NCBI GenBank assembly: GCA_963754125.1
Contig: CAVWEX010000002.1
Span: 310,001-374,000, forward strand
Direction of reading: 5' to 3'
Length of the DNA stretch: 64,000 nt
From: RPQJ01 sp963754125
GTDB lineage: Bacteria > Pseudomonadota > Gammaproteobacteria > Steroidobacterales > Steroidobacteraceae
The notes under the pieces are model-generated. The model did not search any database, was not told where the DNA came from, and saw only the letters and a program-made list of their open reading frames with translations. Positions 1 through 9,624 of this stretch are shown here, in pieces (the first letter of the stretch is position 1; every line of letters begins with the position of its first letter). A program made the position numbers and the translations under genes.

Positions 1-361
1 CATCGGTCTTCTGCCAGCCCTCCGTCGCGCCGGGAACACCGACCTTGGTCATGCCAGTGCGCAGCGGATTGTTGCCGCCGATGAAAGCGGCGCGCCCGGC
101 CGTGCAGGACTGCTGGCCGTAGTAGTCCGTGAAGGCCACCCCTTCCGTGGCGATGCGATCGATGTTGGGCGTCCTGTAGCCCATCAGCCCGCGGTTGTTG
201 TAGCTGATGTTGGTCGTGCCGATGTCATCGCCCCAGATCACGAGAATGTTGGGCTTCTTGCCTGAAGGGGCACCCTGTGCGAGCACGGGCTGCAGCCACG
301 TCAGCCCGAGCACGATCGACATCGCCAGCAATCTGCCAAATCCCCACCGAGTCTCTTTCAT
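1..361 (-). CDS. Sulfatase (arylsulfatase family), N-terminal part, cut by window edge
   Basis: This is the first ~120 residues of a secreted sulfatase; the rest lies beyond base 1. It starts at an ATG (359-361) behind a GGAGG-type ribosome binding site. An N-terminal hydrophobic stretch ending in VLAQ looks like a signal peptide, so the product is probably periplasmic. The sulfatase start NILVIWGDDIG supplies metal-binding Asp residues. The motif SCTAGRAAF carries the cysteine that would be matured to formylglycine. The protein is related to the complete sulfatase at 9.6-11.2 kb. The substrate cannot be told, and no sulfatase-maturing enzyme is visible in the window. Confidence 0.9.
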   Translation of the reverse strand, partial: MKETRWGFGRLLAMSIVLGLTWLQPVLAQGAPSGKKPNILVIWGDDIGTTNISYNNRGLMGYRTPNIDRIATEGVAFTDYYGQQSCTAGRAAFIGGNNPLRTGMTKVGVPGATEGWQKTD

Positions 362-522
362 CTGTTCCTCCCTCCAGCGTCTGTGTGGTTGTGCTGGCAC
401 TGTGTGTTCCGCGTGTGATGTACCGCGACGCACCATGACCCGAACGTCCTGCGGGGGGTGGGTCTGCAGGACAAACGGATCATGGGCGCCGGGTATTCTT
501 TGCGCTCCTGATGCCAGCGCCG

Positions 523-2454
523 TTACGGGGTGTACCAGATCGGCGACGTATAGGCTCGATCCTGAATGCTGGCCGGCACGTCTGTCGGAAGCTTCACGCC
601 GAAGATCCTGGCGTCGTACGTCGTCCAGCGAGGCGTCGGAATCTCGAGCACGCGCACGTAGTAGAACGCGCGCAGCTTCGGGTCGAAGGCAGGGTCCTTC
701 CAGTACGCCGTGAGATACGGAGCACCGATCGCGTTGGTGTAGCTTGCCTCCTTTACGTTGACCGTGTTGCCCACGGGCGGCAGCTTGCCGTTCGCGCCCG
801 GTTTGCGGTCGCCGGACCACGCCACGTCGTAGATTTTCTCCTGGGTCTTGCCCGAGGCGTCGAGCCAGCCTTTGACGACCTGGATGCGGTCGAGGTTGGC
901 ACCATCCACATCACGCATGGCGCGAACCAGGAATGCCGGCGCCTTGCCCGTGGACGCGCTCTTGAGATCGCCACCCATCGGTACGCCGCGCTTGTAGCCC
1001 TGCTCGGCGAAGTCCGAGCGCTCGAGGTCCTCGGCGGTGAAGTCGAAGCCGCCAAAGACCCGCACCACGAGACGCGTGCCGGTGGTGGCGTAGACCTCCT
1101 TGCGTGCCATCGCGTCCCACAGCGCTTCGCGCGTGTTGTCGCGTGCCCAGACGGCCGCCAGGCCCGATGCACTGGTCTCGCGTGCGAGGTGCTGATTACT
1201 GCGCGCGCGGTCGGCCGGCACCCGGCCAACGATCACTTCATCGAAGCGAATCGGGTCGGCGGAGGGTTCCAGCACGGCCACCTTGCCGAAAAAATTGTCC
1301 TCGGTGGTGGTGACCAGGCCGGTGTGCATGTCGGTCGAGCCGATCAAGCCAAACTTGAACGGGTTGACGCCGAGCTTGGCCTCATAGGCCAGTCCGCGCT
1401 TGAACGTCTCGCGGGTGTATTCGCGTGGCAGCATGTCGGGCGTCTTGAGCACCGGTCCGAAGCTGCCTTTGTCCCAGCGTTCGAAGTTGGCGAACTCGTC
1501 GTTGCGCGACAGTGCCGGGTGCGTCTCGCCGTCGCCCTTGGGCTGGGTGGTTTCGTAGATCGGCTCCCAGCGCATGCGGCGCTCGGCGTAGTCGCGGTCG
1601 AGCGGCTTCTTCGTGGTCAGCGTCACGTCATCGAACATCAGCCCGTTCGACAGGTTGCCGTTGTGCGGGATCGCAAGCATCCGGCCGCCCGTCTTCTTCT
1701 CATACGCCTCCATCCACGCCCAGAGATCCTCCGGATCGCCGGTGTCGTAGTAGGACAAGGGAATGATCTGGTCGGCCTTGTCCTTGCCGTCGCGAAAGAC
1801 CACGTTGCGATGCAGGTTGTTGCCATCTGGCCCGGACGTCCACTCGAAGCCGATCAGCGCCGTGAAGCGGCCGGGCTCGTTGTATTTCTCGGCGGCCGCG
1901 GTGATCCGCTTCCACGCCGGTCGGCCCATGGTTTCTTCCTGGCCTTTGAACGGGTCTTTCAGCTCCTGCATGGCGGCTATCCACATGTTGAAGGCTGCTC
2001 CCTGTCCTTCGATGGTGCCGGTCTTGGCCAGGTCATGGACCTTCTTGCCCCATTCCGACTTGAGCAGTGCGGGATCGGATTCCGCGATCATCGGCGCGAG
2101 GCCGAGGTTTTCGGCGTGGTCGGCAACCACCAGAAAGTCGAGCGGTCGCGACAGCTTGACGGGCAGACCGCTGTTCGACTTCACTTCTTCGCCGCGTGCG
2201 AACCGGTAGGCCTCCTCGGGTCCAACAATGGCGCCAGCCATGCCCGCGTCCGCCGAGTACGACGTGTGCAGATGGGTGTCGCCGAAGTAGACGCGGTTCG
2301 GGAAACGTCTGCGCAGGGTACGGCGAGTAGGTGACCTTCTTGTCGCCGGCCCCGGGACGTTCTGCGCAGACGACTGCGCAAACGCTTGCGGGCTGCCGGC
2401 CAGCAGGATGACGCTTGCGCCGACGTACAATTGGCTTCGTGTCTTGAGTCTCAT
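523..2454 (-). CDS. Secreted DUF3604 family protein
   Basis: DUF3604 proteins are PHP-like, metal-binding secreted or periplasmic proteins of unknown reaction, often found near sulfatases. The 643-residue product has a signal peptide (about residues 1-26) and the hallmark GDTHLHTSYSADA at 58-70. Further conserved blocks are DFLVVADHAE and TDMHTG. The start has a strong GGAGGAG site. Residues ~34-53 read as an Arg-rich string that does not fit the family. The neighbouring frame over the same bases reads K-V-T-Y-S-P-Y-P-A-Q-T-F-P, which fits the family's usual approach to the GDTH motif. Two compensating indels (near 2355 and 2299) are therefore likely. It lies in the catabolic cluster next to the sulfatase and the hydroxyacid dehydrogenase. 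Confidence 0.85.
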   Translation of the reverse strand: MRLKTRSQLYVGASVILLAGSPQAFAQSSAQNVPGPATRRSPTRRTLRRRFPNRVYFGDTHLHTSYSADAGMAGAIVGPEEAYRFARGEEVKSNSGLPVKLSRPLDFLVVADHAENLGLAPMIAESDPALLKSEWGKKVHDLAKTGTIEGQGAAFNMWIAAMQELKDPFKGQEETMGRPAWKRITAAAEKYNEPGRFTALIGFEWTSGPDGNNLHRNVVFRDGKDKADQIIPLSYYDTGDPEDLWAWMEAYEKKTGGRMLAIPHNGNLSNGLMFDDVTLTTKKPLDRDYAERRMRWEPIYETTQPKGDGETHPALSRNDEFANFERWDKGSFGPVLKTPDMLPREYTRETFKRGLAYEAKLGVNPFKFGLIGSTDMHTGLVTTTEDNFFGKVAVLEPSADPIRFDEVIVGRVPADRARSNQHLARETSASGLAAVWARDNTREALWDAMARKEVYATTGTRLVVRVFGGFDFTAEDLERSDFAEQGYKRGVPMGGDLKSASTGKAPAFLVRAMRDVDGANLDRIQVVKGWLDASGKTQEKIYDVAWSGDRKPGANGKLPPVGNTVNVKEASYTNAIGAPYLTAYWKDPAFDPKLRAFYYVRVLEIPTPRWTTYDARIFGVKLPTDVPASIQDRAYTSPIWYTP

Positions 2455-2517
2455 GTTGGTCTTTCTCCTCCCGAAATGATCAATACGGCTCAGCCGGCAG
2501 ACGCCGGCCCGCCGCGG

Positions 2518-3685
2518 TCAGCATCTGTCCCGTTCGATCAGACCGCGGTGAACCTCGCTGATCGACCTCGCCCCGGTCAGCGCCATGGCGACGGCCAGCT
2601 CCCGCTTGAATGTCGCGAGCAGGTCGACGAGGCCCGCTTCACCTCTGCCGGCAATCGCCCAGGCCCACGGGCGGCCGATCAGCACTCCCGTGGCGCCCAG
2701 CGCGACGGCCTTGAAGACGTCCATGCCGCCGCGGACACCGCCGTCCATGAACACCTCAATGCGCCCCCCGACGGCTTCGATCACCGCCGGCAGTTTCGAA
2801 ATCGTCGAAGCGACGCTGTCGAGCTGGCGGCCCCCGTGATTCGAGATCACGACGCCATCGGCGCCGGCTTCGAGCGCCGCCCGTGCATCGTCGGCCTCGA
2901 GTATTCCCTTGATGACCAGCTTGCCTTTCCACAATCCGCGCAGCCAGGCGATGTCCGCCCAGGTCACGGCCGGGTCGTATTGGCTGTCGACCCAGGCCTT
3001 GACCGCCCGCGTGTTCGTCGGATCAGACACCTGATCCGAGATGCTCCCGAACGTGTGCGGCTTGCCGCGCACGCCGACGTCATAGAGCCACCGTGGCCGC
3101 TGCACGAGTTGCCACGCGCGGCCGAGCCTGGAACCGACGTCGTCAGTGAGCATGCCGTTGCGCGTGTCGCGGTAGCGCATGCCGGCGACGGGCATGTCGA
3201 CCGTGAAGATCAACGTCGTGCAGCCATTCGCCATGGCCCGTTCGAGGATCCTGCGGACGGCTTCGCGGTCACGGATCATGTATTGCTGGAACCAGAATGG
3301 CTTCTTCGCTTGCGCGCGGAGCTCCTCCAGCGAGCAGATGCCCAGCGTGGAGAGCGTGAACGGTATGCCCGCCACGTCGGACGCGCGCAATCGCCTGCAA
3401 TTCGCCCCGACGGCAGTACAGTCCCGCCATGCCGATCGGCGCCAGCACGACCGGCATGGCGACCGCCTCGCCGAGCAGGGTGGTCGACGTGTCGATGTCC
3501 GAGACGTCGCGCATCACGTGCTGACGGACACGGATAGACTGGAAATCCTCCACGTTGCGTCGCAGCGTCAGTTCGTCATTGGCGCCGCCGTCGATGTAGT
3601 CGAACAGGAAGCGGGGCAGGCGCTTCTCGGCCAGTCGTCGGTAGTCCAGGCTGGTGGCCGGGACGAAGTTGTACGTGCGTCCCAT
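2518..3685 (-). CDS. FMN-dependent alpha-hydroxyacid dehydrogenase (LldD-like), frameshifted
   Basis: The product belongs to the L-lactate/mandelate dehydrogenase/glycolate oxidase family, which oxidises 2-hydroxyacids to 2-oxoacids with FMN. The N-terminal part (from ATG 3685) has FLFDYIDGGANDE, TLRRN and MPVVLAPIGMAG. The C-terminal part has IPFTLST, FTVDMPV, VIKGILEADDARA and the FMN/substrate motif ISNHGGRQLD. The two parts lie in different frames. Removing one base near 3388, in a CGCGCGC run, joins them as ELQAI-RASDVAGIPF, matching the family's spacing. The start overlaps the stop of the GMC oxidoreductase gene (TGATG), so the two are probably translationally coupled. A lactate-type substrate is possible but unproven. 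Confidence 0.85.
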
Positions 3686-5301
3686 CAGGCCGCCCCCTTG
3701 AGGTCCTGCTTGATCATGTCGGCTCCCTTCTCACCGATCATGATCGACGGTGCCATGGTGTTGCCGCCGACGATGCGCGGCATGATCGAACTGTCGATGA
3801 CGCGCAGGCCCTGCAGGCCGTGCACCCGCAGCCGGGCGTCGACCACCGCGTCGGATGGATCCGGGCCCATGCGGCAGCTGCCCACCGGGTGGTAGACGGT
3901 CCCGGCGCGGTTGCGGGCGAATTCCGCCCAGTCCTCGTCGGTCCTGCAGTGTGCGGTGAGCAGGTCGCGCTTGATCCGACGGCTCATGGTCGGTGTCTTC
4001 ATGATGCCGGCGATGCGTCGCAGCCCCGCGACCATCGTCGGCAGGTCGTCCGGATGCGAAAAGTAACTAAAGTCGACCAGCGGATCGGACAACGGGTCCG
4101 TCGAGGCAAGCCGCACGCTGCCCCTGCTCCGTGGCCTGAGCAGGATCGCGACGACCGACATGCCGTGCTTGGCATAGACGTCGCGACCATGATCGAGGGC
4201 CACGCCAATCACGAACTGACACTGGATTTCAGGGCGCGGCGAGTCCGGTTGCAGACAGAAATAGCCGGAAAGTTCGCCGAAGTTCGTGGCGCCCATGCCG
4301 CGGCGTTCTTTCCGCCAGCGGCGGATGGCCCGCAGCAGGGCCAGCACCCCGGTCGGTGATACTCCCATCAGGTTGGGATCACCGGGGATGTGGTAGGCCA
4401 GCGTGACGGCGGGATGGTCATGCAGGTACCTGCCTACAGCCGGTGATTCGTGAACCACGGGAATTCCCATGGCCTGCAGCTCGGCGCCCGGGCCCACACC
4501 TGAGAGCCGCAGCAACTTTGCCGACAGGATGCCGCCGCCGCAGACGATGACTTCCCGTCGGGCCCGCAGCACCCGGCGTTGGCCGCTCTGGATGACCTCG
4601 ACGCCCACCGCACGCCGGCCTTCGAACAGCACCCGGGTGCAGTGCGTTTCGCACATCAGCTGCAGGTTCTGGCGAGTGCCGAGGTAGGGATGGATGTAGG
4701 CCTTGCCGGTGTGCCAGCGTTCGCCGTTCTTCATCGTCGCCTGGACCGAGCCGCAGCCCACCTGGGTCGCTCCATTGAAGTCCGCGATGATGGGCTCGCC
4801 GGCCTCGCGACACGCCTGCTTGACGACGTCGTGGTACGGGTTGTCGGTGCGCAGGTCCTCGACCCACATCGGTCCGTCGTTGCCGTGGTATTCGTCGCGG
4901 AAAGTCTGGTTGTTCTCCAGCTTTTTGAAATATGGCAGGACGTCGGCGTAGCTCCAGCCCGGATTGCCGAGAGCCGCCCACTCGTCGTAATCGCCACGGT
5001 GGCCGCGCATGTAGACCAGCGCGTTGAACGATGTGCCGCCGCCCAGTCCACGTCCAATCGAGTGGAAGTCGCTGCGGTTGTTCAGGCCGGGGTCCGGCAA
5101 CGTGTTGAAACCCCAGTTGTTGCTCGACTTGCGCGGAGCATGTTTCAGCATGCTGAGCGCGGTGTTGTCGGCGAGCCAGCCGCGCCAGTCGGGGCCAGCT
5201 TCGAGCAGCGCCACGCTGCAGCCCGGATCCTCGGTCAGGCGTGACGCCGTGACGCAGCCCCCGGGACCTCCGCCGACCACGATGAAGTCGAACTCGCTCA
5301 T
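3685..5301 (-). CDS. GMC family FAD-dependent oxidoreductase (choline dehydrogenase/alcohol oxidase type)
   Basis: This 538-residue flavoprotein belongs to the glucose-methanol-choline family, which oxidises primary or secondary alcohols. The N-terminal dinucleotide-binding motif VVGGGPGGCVTASRL is at about 7-21. The GMC signature GRGLGGGTSFNALVYMRG follows near residue 90. The C-terminal block holds HPVGSCRMG, with the catalytic His, and NTMAPSIMIGEKGADMI. The ATG at 5299-5301 gives a normal family length; the upstream in-frame extension overlaps the aldolase gene and was dropped. It lies between the aldolase and the hydroxyacid dehydrogenase genes on the same strand, suggesting stepwise oxidation of one alcohol-bearing substrate. 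Confidence 0.9.
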   Translation of the reverse strand: MSEFDFIVVGGGPGGCVTASRLTEDPGCSVALLEAGPDWRGWLADNTALSMLKHAPRKSSNNWGFNTLPDPGLNNRSDFHSIGRGLGGGTSFNALVYMRGHRGDYDEWAALGNPGWSYADVLPYFKKLENNQTFRDEYHGNDGPMWVEDLRTDNPYHDVVKQACREAGEPIIADFNGATQVGCGSVQATMKNGERWHTGKAYIHPYLGTRQNLQLMCETHCTRVLFEGRRAVGVEVIQSGQRRVLRARREVIVCGGGILSAKLLRLSGVGPGAELQAMGIPVVHESPAVGRYLHDHPAVTLAYHIPGDPNLMGVSPTGVLALLRAIRRWRKERRGMGATNFGELSGYFCLQPDSPRPEIQCQFVIGVALDHGRDVYAKHGMSVVAILLRPRSRGSVRLASTDPLSDPLVDFSYFSHPDDLPTMVAGLRRIAGIMKTPTMSRRIKRDLLTAHCRTDEDWAEFARNRAGTVYHPVGSCRMGPDPSDAVVDARLRVHGLQGLRVIDSSIMPRIVGGNTMAPSIMIGEKGADMIKQDLKGAA

Positions 5302-5315
5302 GTGCCGTGCTCCGT

Positions 5316-6113
5316 TCAGTAGCCCGAAGCCGGTTGCGCGCCGGGAGCAGCCGCTTGGCCGCCTCCGCGCGCGACGCCGAGCGCCTGTGCGGCGCCGGCA
5401 CGCAGGAAATTGCCGTCCGTACCGGCCGAAGCGAAGTCGAATCCCGCCTGCAACGACTGCGCGGCCATCTCCGGCGTATAGCCGAAGATCCCGGCCGCGC
5501 GGTCGTGTTTCGCGCAGGCCGCCAGGATCTCGCCAAGAGCCTGCTGGAAGCGCGCATCGGTGAAGCTTCCCGGCGCCAGGCCCAGCCCATAGCAGAGATC
5601 CATGGGGCCGACGAACAGACCGTCGACACCGTCGGTCGCCGCGATCGTCTCGACGTTGCGCAGCCCTTCCTCGGTCTCGATCATCACCACGCAGGCCACC
5701 TGTTCGTTCGCGGTCTGCAGGTAGGCGAGGCCCTCGTGCATGGCCGCGCGAATCGGGCCGCAGGACCGCGCGCCCGTCGGTGGATAGCGGCAGGCGGCGA
5801 CGGCCTTGCGCGCATCCTCGACGGTGTTCACGAGCGGCACGATCACACCTTGCGCCCCGACGTCGAGTGCCTTGCCAATCTGGTCGGGCTGGTTCGCTGC
5901 GACCCGCACCAGCGGCGTGACGCGTGCTTGCGCGATGGCGGGCAGCAGGTTCGTCAGGTGCGAATAGTCCATCAGGCCGTGCTGCAGGTCGAAGCACACC
6001 CAGTCGAAGCCAAGCTGAGCAAGGATCTCGGCGCCGTAAAGGTCGGACATGGTCAGCCAGGCGCCGATGGACTTCTCGTGCACCCGCCATCGTGCCAAGG
6101 CATGGTTCTGCAT
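5316..6113 (-). CDS. HpcH/HpaI family class II aldolase
   Basis: Enzymes of this family cleave 4-hydroxy-2-oxoacids into pyruvate and an aldehyde with a divalent metal. The 265-residue product shows FDLQHGLMDY near residue 41, with the catalytic His, and LVRVAANQP with the substrate-binding Arg. Metal-ligand blocks are VMIETEEGL and GLFVGPMDL. The last ~25 residues are Gly/Ala-rich and variable. A GGGAGG site precedes the ATG. The gene sits between the aldehyde dehydrogenase and GMC oxidoreductase genes, so the released aldehyde could feed the dehydrogenase. The exact substrate is not determined. Confidence 0.9.
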   Translation of the reverse strand: MQNHALARWRVHEKSIGAWLTMSDLYGAEILAQLGFDWVCFDLQHGLMDYSHLTNLLPAIAQARVTPLVRVAANQPDQIGKALDVGAQGVIVPLVNTVEDARKAVAACRYPPTGARSCGPIRAAMHEGLAYLQTANEQVACVVMIETEEGLRNVETIAATDGVDGLFVGPMDLCYGLGLAPGSFTDARFQQALGEILAACAKHDRAAGIFGYTPEMAAQSLQAGFDFASAGTDGNFLRAGAAQALGVARGGGQAAAPGAQPASGY

Positions 6114-6155
6114 CAGCGCCTCCCGCCGTTGGATGGTGTGTTCATCAAACGGGCG

Positions 6156-7598
6156 TCAACCGAGCGCGCCGCCGGTGACGTGCCTGATGAACTGGCGGGC
6201 TGCCTCGCCGTGCGGTGACATCAGCGGGTCGATGTGTGCATCGGCCGCCAACTCGACTACGCCGCGCGGATTGGAAAACTCGCGGAACCCTTCGAAGCCG
6301 TGGTGCCGCCCCATGCCGCTGTTGCCGACGCCGCCGAAGCCGAGATTCGCCTGCGCACCCTGCATCGACGCCGCGTTCACGCAGAATCCGCCCGATGACG
6401 TGCTGCGGCGCAAACGTTCCACCAGCTCGGGCTGGTGCGAGAAGATGTAGATGCCGAGCGGACGTTCGCCGGCCTGGATGTGCTCGATGACCTCGTCGAA
6501 CTGCCGGTAGGTGTGTACCGGCAGGATCGGCCCGAAGACTTCGTGCTGGCACACCAGCGCCTCGGGCGCGGGATTGATGACCAGGGTCATCGGCGTGCGA
6601 CGCGGGTTCGCGGCCGAGGCGGGTGAGCCGATCTCGATCACGCCTTGTGCATCGCGCTCGCGCGCGTCATCCAGGTAACTCTGCACTCGCGCCATCTGCC
6701 TCGCGTTGATCACTGCGCAGCCCACCTGCGGGCTGGTCGTGTAGTCGCCCACGGCCGACTCGATCACCTCTCGCACCAGGCCGATGAACTTGTCGCGTGA
6801 GTTCTCCGACACCAGAACGTGGTTGACCGCGATGCACAGCTGGCCGTTCTTGGTCAGCTTGGAACCGAGCATGATGCGGACGTTGTCGCGAGTAACCGCA
6901 TCCTCGGTGAACACGGTCGGATTGCGGCCGCCGAGCTCGAGCGTCACGGGCACCAGGTTCTGCGCCGCGTTGCGCATGACTTCCTTGCCGACCGCGGTGT
7001 TACCCGTGTACAGCAGGTGGTCCCACTTCACCGTGCTGAAGTGGCGCGCGAGGTCGAGCCCGCCATTGACCACCGAGACCTGCTCGCGGGCGAAGGTGTC
7101 ACCCAGCATTTCCGCCAGCAACTGGCCGACGGCCGGCGTCTGCTCCGACGGCTTGATGATCACGCGGTTGCCGGCGGCCAGCATCTCGACCAGTGGCCCG
7201 ACCGAGAGGTCGACCGGGAAGTTCCAGGCCGGCATGTTGCCGATCACACCTTTGGGCTGGAACTCGATGTACGCCTTCGAGCTGCCATACAGCTGCGGCT
7301 CGAGCGCGCGCTCGTCGCGCCGCATCCACTGCTCGAGGTGCGCGGCGGCGTACTGGGCACGCTCGGCAACGTTGAGAACGTCGAACAGGTAGGCCGTGAG
7401 CTCGTTGTGATAGCCGTAGTCGTCGTTCAGCGCGGTCGCGATGCGCCTGGCGTTGGCCATCATCATTCCGGGAATGCGTCCCAGCAGTTCGAGCCGGGTG
7501 GCGAGGCTCGGGTCGGGTTCCTGCAGATAGGCACGCCGCTGCAGGTCCAAGGTCTCGTGCAGCCTGGCGATGGCCGCCTGGTCGGAAGGCGTCGTCAT
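6156..7598 (-). CDS. Coniferyl-aldehyde dehydrogenase-like NAD(P)-dependent aldehyde dehydrogenase
   Basis: This 480-residue class 3-like aldehyde dehydrogenase most resembles coniferyl aldehyde dehydrogenases (CalB). The nucleotide-binding part includes GNMPAWNFPVDLSVGPL and TGNTAVGKEV. The general-base Glu is in LELGGRNP (~221) and the catalytic Cys in GQLCIAVNH (~255). The ATG at 7598 follows a GGAGGAG site. A longer in-frame extension runs into the divergent regulator and was rejected. It is transcribed away from the AraC-type gene, which is a likely controller. The substrate assignment rests on family resemblance only. Confidence 0.88.
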   Translation of the reverse strand: MTTPSDQAAIARLHETLDLQRRAYLQEPDPSLATRLELLGRIPGMMMANARRIATALNDDYGYHNELTAYLFDVLNVAERAQYAAAHLEQWMRRDERALEPQLYGSSKAYIEFQPKGVIGNMPAWNFPVDLSVGPLVEMLAAGNRVIIKPSEQTPAVGQLLAEMLGDTFAREQVSVVNGGLDLARHFSTVKWDHLLYTGNTAVGKEVMRNAAQNLVPVTLELGGRNPTVFTEDAVTRDNVRIMLGSKLTKNGQLCIAVNHVLVSENSRDKFIGLVREVIESAVGDYTTSPQVGCAVINARQMARVQSYLDDARERDAQGVIEIGSPASAANPRRTPMTLVINPAPEALVCQHEVFGPILPVHTYRQFDEVIEHIQAGERPLGIYIFSHQPELVERLRRSTSSGGFCVNAASMQGAQANLGFGGVGNSGMGRHHGFEGFREFSNPRGVVELAADAHIDPLMSPHGEAARQFIRHVTGGALG

Positions 7599-7668
7599 GT
7601 CGGTCTCCTCCTGGGTCAGCGGGGCCAATATTGCGTCGCCTGCGGCCCGCGGCTTTAGAATCGGAGAC

Positions 7669-8736
7669 ATGCGACGTAATTCGGGGGTTCGCTATTTCAC
7701 CCGCGCTGGCTCACTGAGCGGGCTGGACGTACTGGCGCGCGAGCTGCGACAGCCCCTGGGGCCGATGCTGCGTCGCCACGGGATGTCACTCGAACAACTG
7801 GCCGACCCGGAAGCCCGTGTGCCCTACACGGAATGGTCGGAACTGCTGGAGGACTGCGCGCAGATTTGGCACTGCCCCGAATTCGGCCTGCGGCTGGGCA
7901 TGATCCAGAACCTGAACGTCCTGGGCCCCATCGGCCTGGTGGCCCGATTGACCGACACTGTGGGTGAGGCACTTCGGGCGATCGAAGCCAACATGGCAAC
8001 CCACACCAGTGGTTCCACCCTGGAACTGCGTCTGCCGGCGGAGACCTCGAGGGCCGGCGCGCGACGACCGAGCGCTGCACTTGCGTATGCTCCAAAGCCG
8101 CACACCGCCGCGGGCCGACAGATCGTCGAGATGGCGCTCGCGGCGATGGGCAATTCCGTGGCGATGTTGATCGGGGAGGCGCATCCCCGATTCGCTCGTG
8201 TCACGTTCCAGCACGACGCGCCGCAGACCAATCGGCTGGCGCGGCGCCACTTCGGCTGTCCAATCCAATACGGCGCCGAAATGAATGCACTGTGTTTCGA
8301 TGGCAGGTGGATGGAGCTGCGCACCGCCGTGCGTGACCCGACTTACGCGCCGATCGTCAATGCCTACCTGGAACGGACGCGGGAGCAGATCGAGGTCGAT
8401 GTCGTCGAGTCAACGCGGCAGGTCATCGGTGCACTGCTGGCCACGGGTCGTTGCTCGCGGGACGCCGTTGCGAAGTGCCTGCACCTGCATCCCCGTACGT
8501 TGCAACGCCGGCTGCAGGAGCGCGGCGTGTCTTTCGCCGACCTGCTGGACGCCGTGCGCCGGAAGCGCGCCATGGAACTCGTCGAGCGACATGGGTTGCC
8601 GTTCCTGCAGGCGGCCATGGCGCTCGGCTACTCGAGCCAGAGCTGCTTCAACCAGGCATTTCGTCGCTGGACCTCGACAACGCCGACGAGTTACCGCCAT
8701 GACCGCCGCTGCGCCACATCCGGCCGCCCAGGCTGA
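7669..8736 (+). CDS. AraC family transcriptional regulator (OruR/ArgR-like N-terminal domain)
   Basis: This 355-residue regulator has an N-terminal effector domain of the arabinose-binding-like type (residues ~25-210, including LGMIQNLNVLGPIGLVARL). The C-terminal AraC helix-turn-helix pair lies at about 255-345. The first helix region contains CLHLHPRTLQRRL and the second ALGYSSQSCFNQAFRRW. The chosen ATG is 70 bp from the divergent aldehyde dehydrogenase start, with GGAG just upstream. That arrangement suggests it controls the aldehyde dehydrogenase-aldolase-GMC run and itself. The ligand is unknown. Confidence 0.9.
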   Translation: MRRNSGVRYFTRAGSLSGLDVLARELRQPLGPMLRRHGMSLEQLADPEARVPYTEWSELLEDCAQIWHCPEFGLRLGMIQNLNVLGPIGLVARLTDTVGEALRAIEANMATHTSGSTLELRLPAETSRAGARRPSAALAYAPKPHTAAGRQIVEMALAAMGNSVAMLIGEAHPRFARVTFQHDAPQTNRLARRHFGCPIQYGAEMNALCFDGRWMELRTAVRDPTYAPIVNAYLERTREQIEVDVVESTRQVIGALLATGRCSRDAVAKCLHLHPRTLQRRLQERGVSFADLLDAVRRKRAMELVERHGLPFLQAAMALGYSSQSCFNQAFRRWTSTTPTSYRHDRRCATSGRPG

Positions 8737-8743
8737 TGCCGGC

Positions 8744-9556
8744 TCAGCTCCCTCGCTGAACACGACTGATCGTGCGGTCACCGAGCGCGCGCGTGAACGC
8801 CGGGAAATGGCGCAGCGCAAACGCGACGGACCGCGTTGTCCTTCCGGGGACGATCAGGAACCGGTCGGAACGAACGCCGGCCATGGTTGCCACGGCGATG
8901 GATTCGACGGAGGCCTTGGGTATCGTCTGCGTATGGGCACGATTTTCCGGTGTTCGGGTTGCGTCCAGTTCGTCGGTCATCGGCGAATCGAATTCGCCGG
9001 GACAGACCAGGTGCACCGTGATGCCCATGGGTGCGACCTCGTAACGCAGCGACTCTGTCAGGCCGACGAGCGCGTGCTTGGAGGAGCAATAAGGGGTGTA
9101 GCCGAAGACACCGGTCAGGCCGGCCACCGAGGCGATGTTGACGAGCCGTCCACGGCTCGCCTTCAGGTACGGCAACGCGGCCCGCGTAGCGATCAGCAGG
9201 CCAAAAAAATTGATTTCCATGACTTCACGGAAATCTTTCAGCGGCAAACTCTCGATGCGGCCCTCGCGCAGGATGCCCGCGCTGTTGACGAGCATGTCGA
9301 TGCGGCCGTCGGCGTCTGCGATGCGTTGCATGCAGGCTTGCACCGCGGCTTCGTCCCGGATATCGAGCGACTCGATGCGAACCGTAGCGCCACCCGGCTG
9401 GGCGCGCAGCTCTTGGGCCGCCCGCTCGAGCCTGTCCCGGTCCCGGGCGATCAGGGTAAGGCGCGCGCCCTCCTTGGCGAGATGGCGGGCGAGCTCCAGT
9501 CCGAGCCCGGACGAGCCGCCGGTGATGACGATGCCTTGATTACGGAAGCTGAGCAC
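8744..9556 (-). CDS. Short-chain dehydrogenase/reductase (SDR)
   Basis: This is a 270-residue classical SDR. The cofactor motif TGGSSGLG starts at residue 12 and NSAG follows at 91-94. The catalytic set is Ser143, Tyr156 and Lys160 (YxxxK, read as YCSSK). It resembles the 3-ketodihydrosphingosine reductase-like subgroup, but the true substrate cannot be assigned. The gene converges on the AraC-type regulator with only 7 bp between them, and it follows the sulfatase gene on the same strand. It may reduce or oxidise an alcohol group in the pathway encoded around it. Confidence 0.9.
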   Translation of the reverse strand: MLSFRNQGIVITGGSSGLGLELARHLAKEGARLTLIARDRDRLERAAQELRAQPGGATVRIESLDIRDEAAVQACMQRIADADGRIDMLVNSAGILREGRIESLPLKDFREVMEINFFGLLIATRAALPYLKASRGRLVNIASVAGLTGVFGYTPYCSSKHALVGLTESLRYEVAPMGITVHLVCPGEFDSPMTDELDATRTPENRAHTQTIPKASVESIAVATMAGVRSDRFLIVPGRTTRSVAFALRHFPAFTRALGDRTISRVQRGS

Positions 9557-9624
9557 GGCGTCCCCCTGTGTTCTTGGTTAGCGCGCCCCAAGCGCGGCAG
9601 CAGCTCGCCCGTGTCTACGCCGCG

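Noticed and set aside
511..2334. 607-codon plus-strand open frame antisense to DUF3604
   Set aside because: High-GC antisense frame with no family-like motifs; the minus-strand DUF3604 protein is clearly the real gene.
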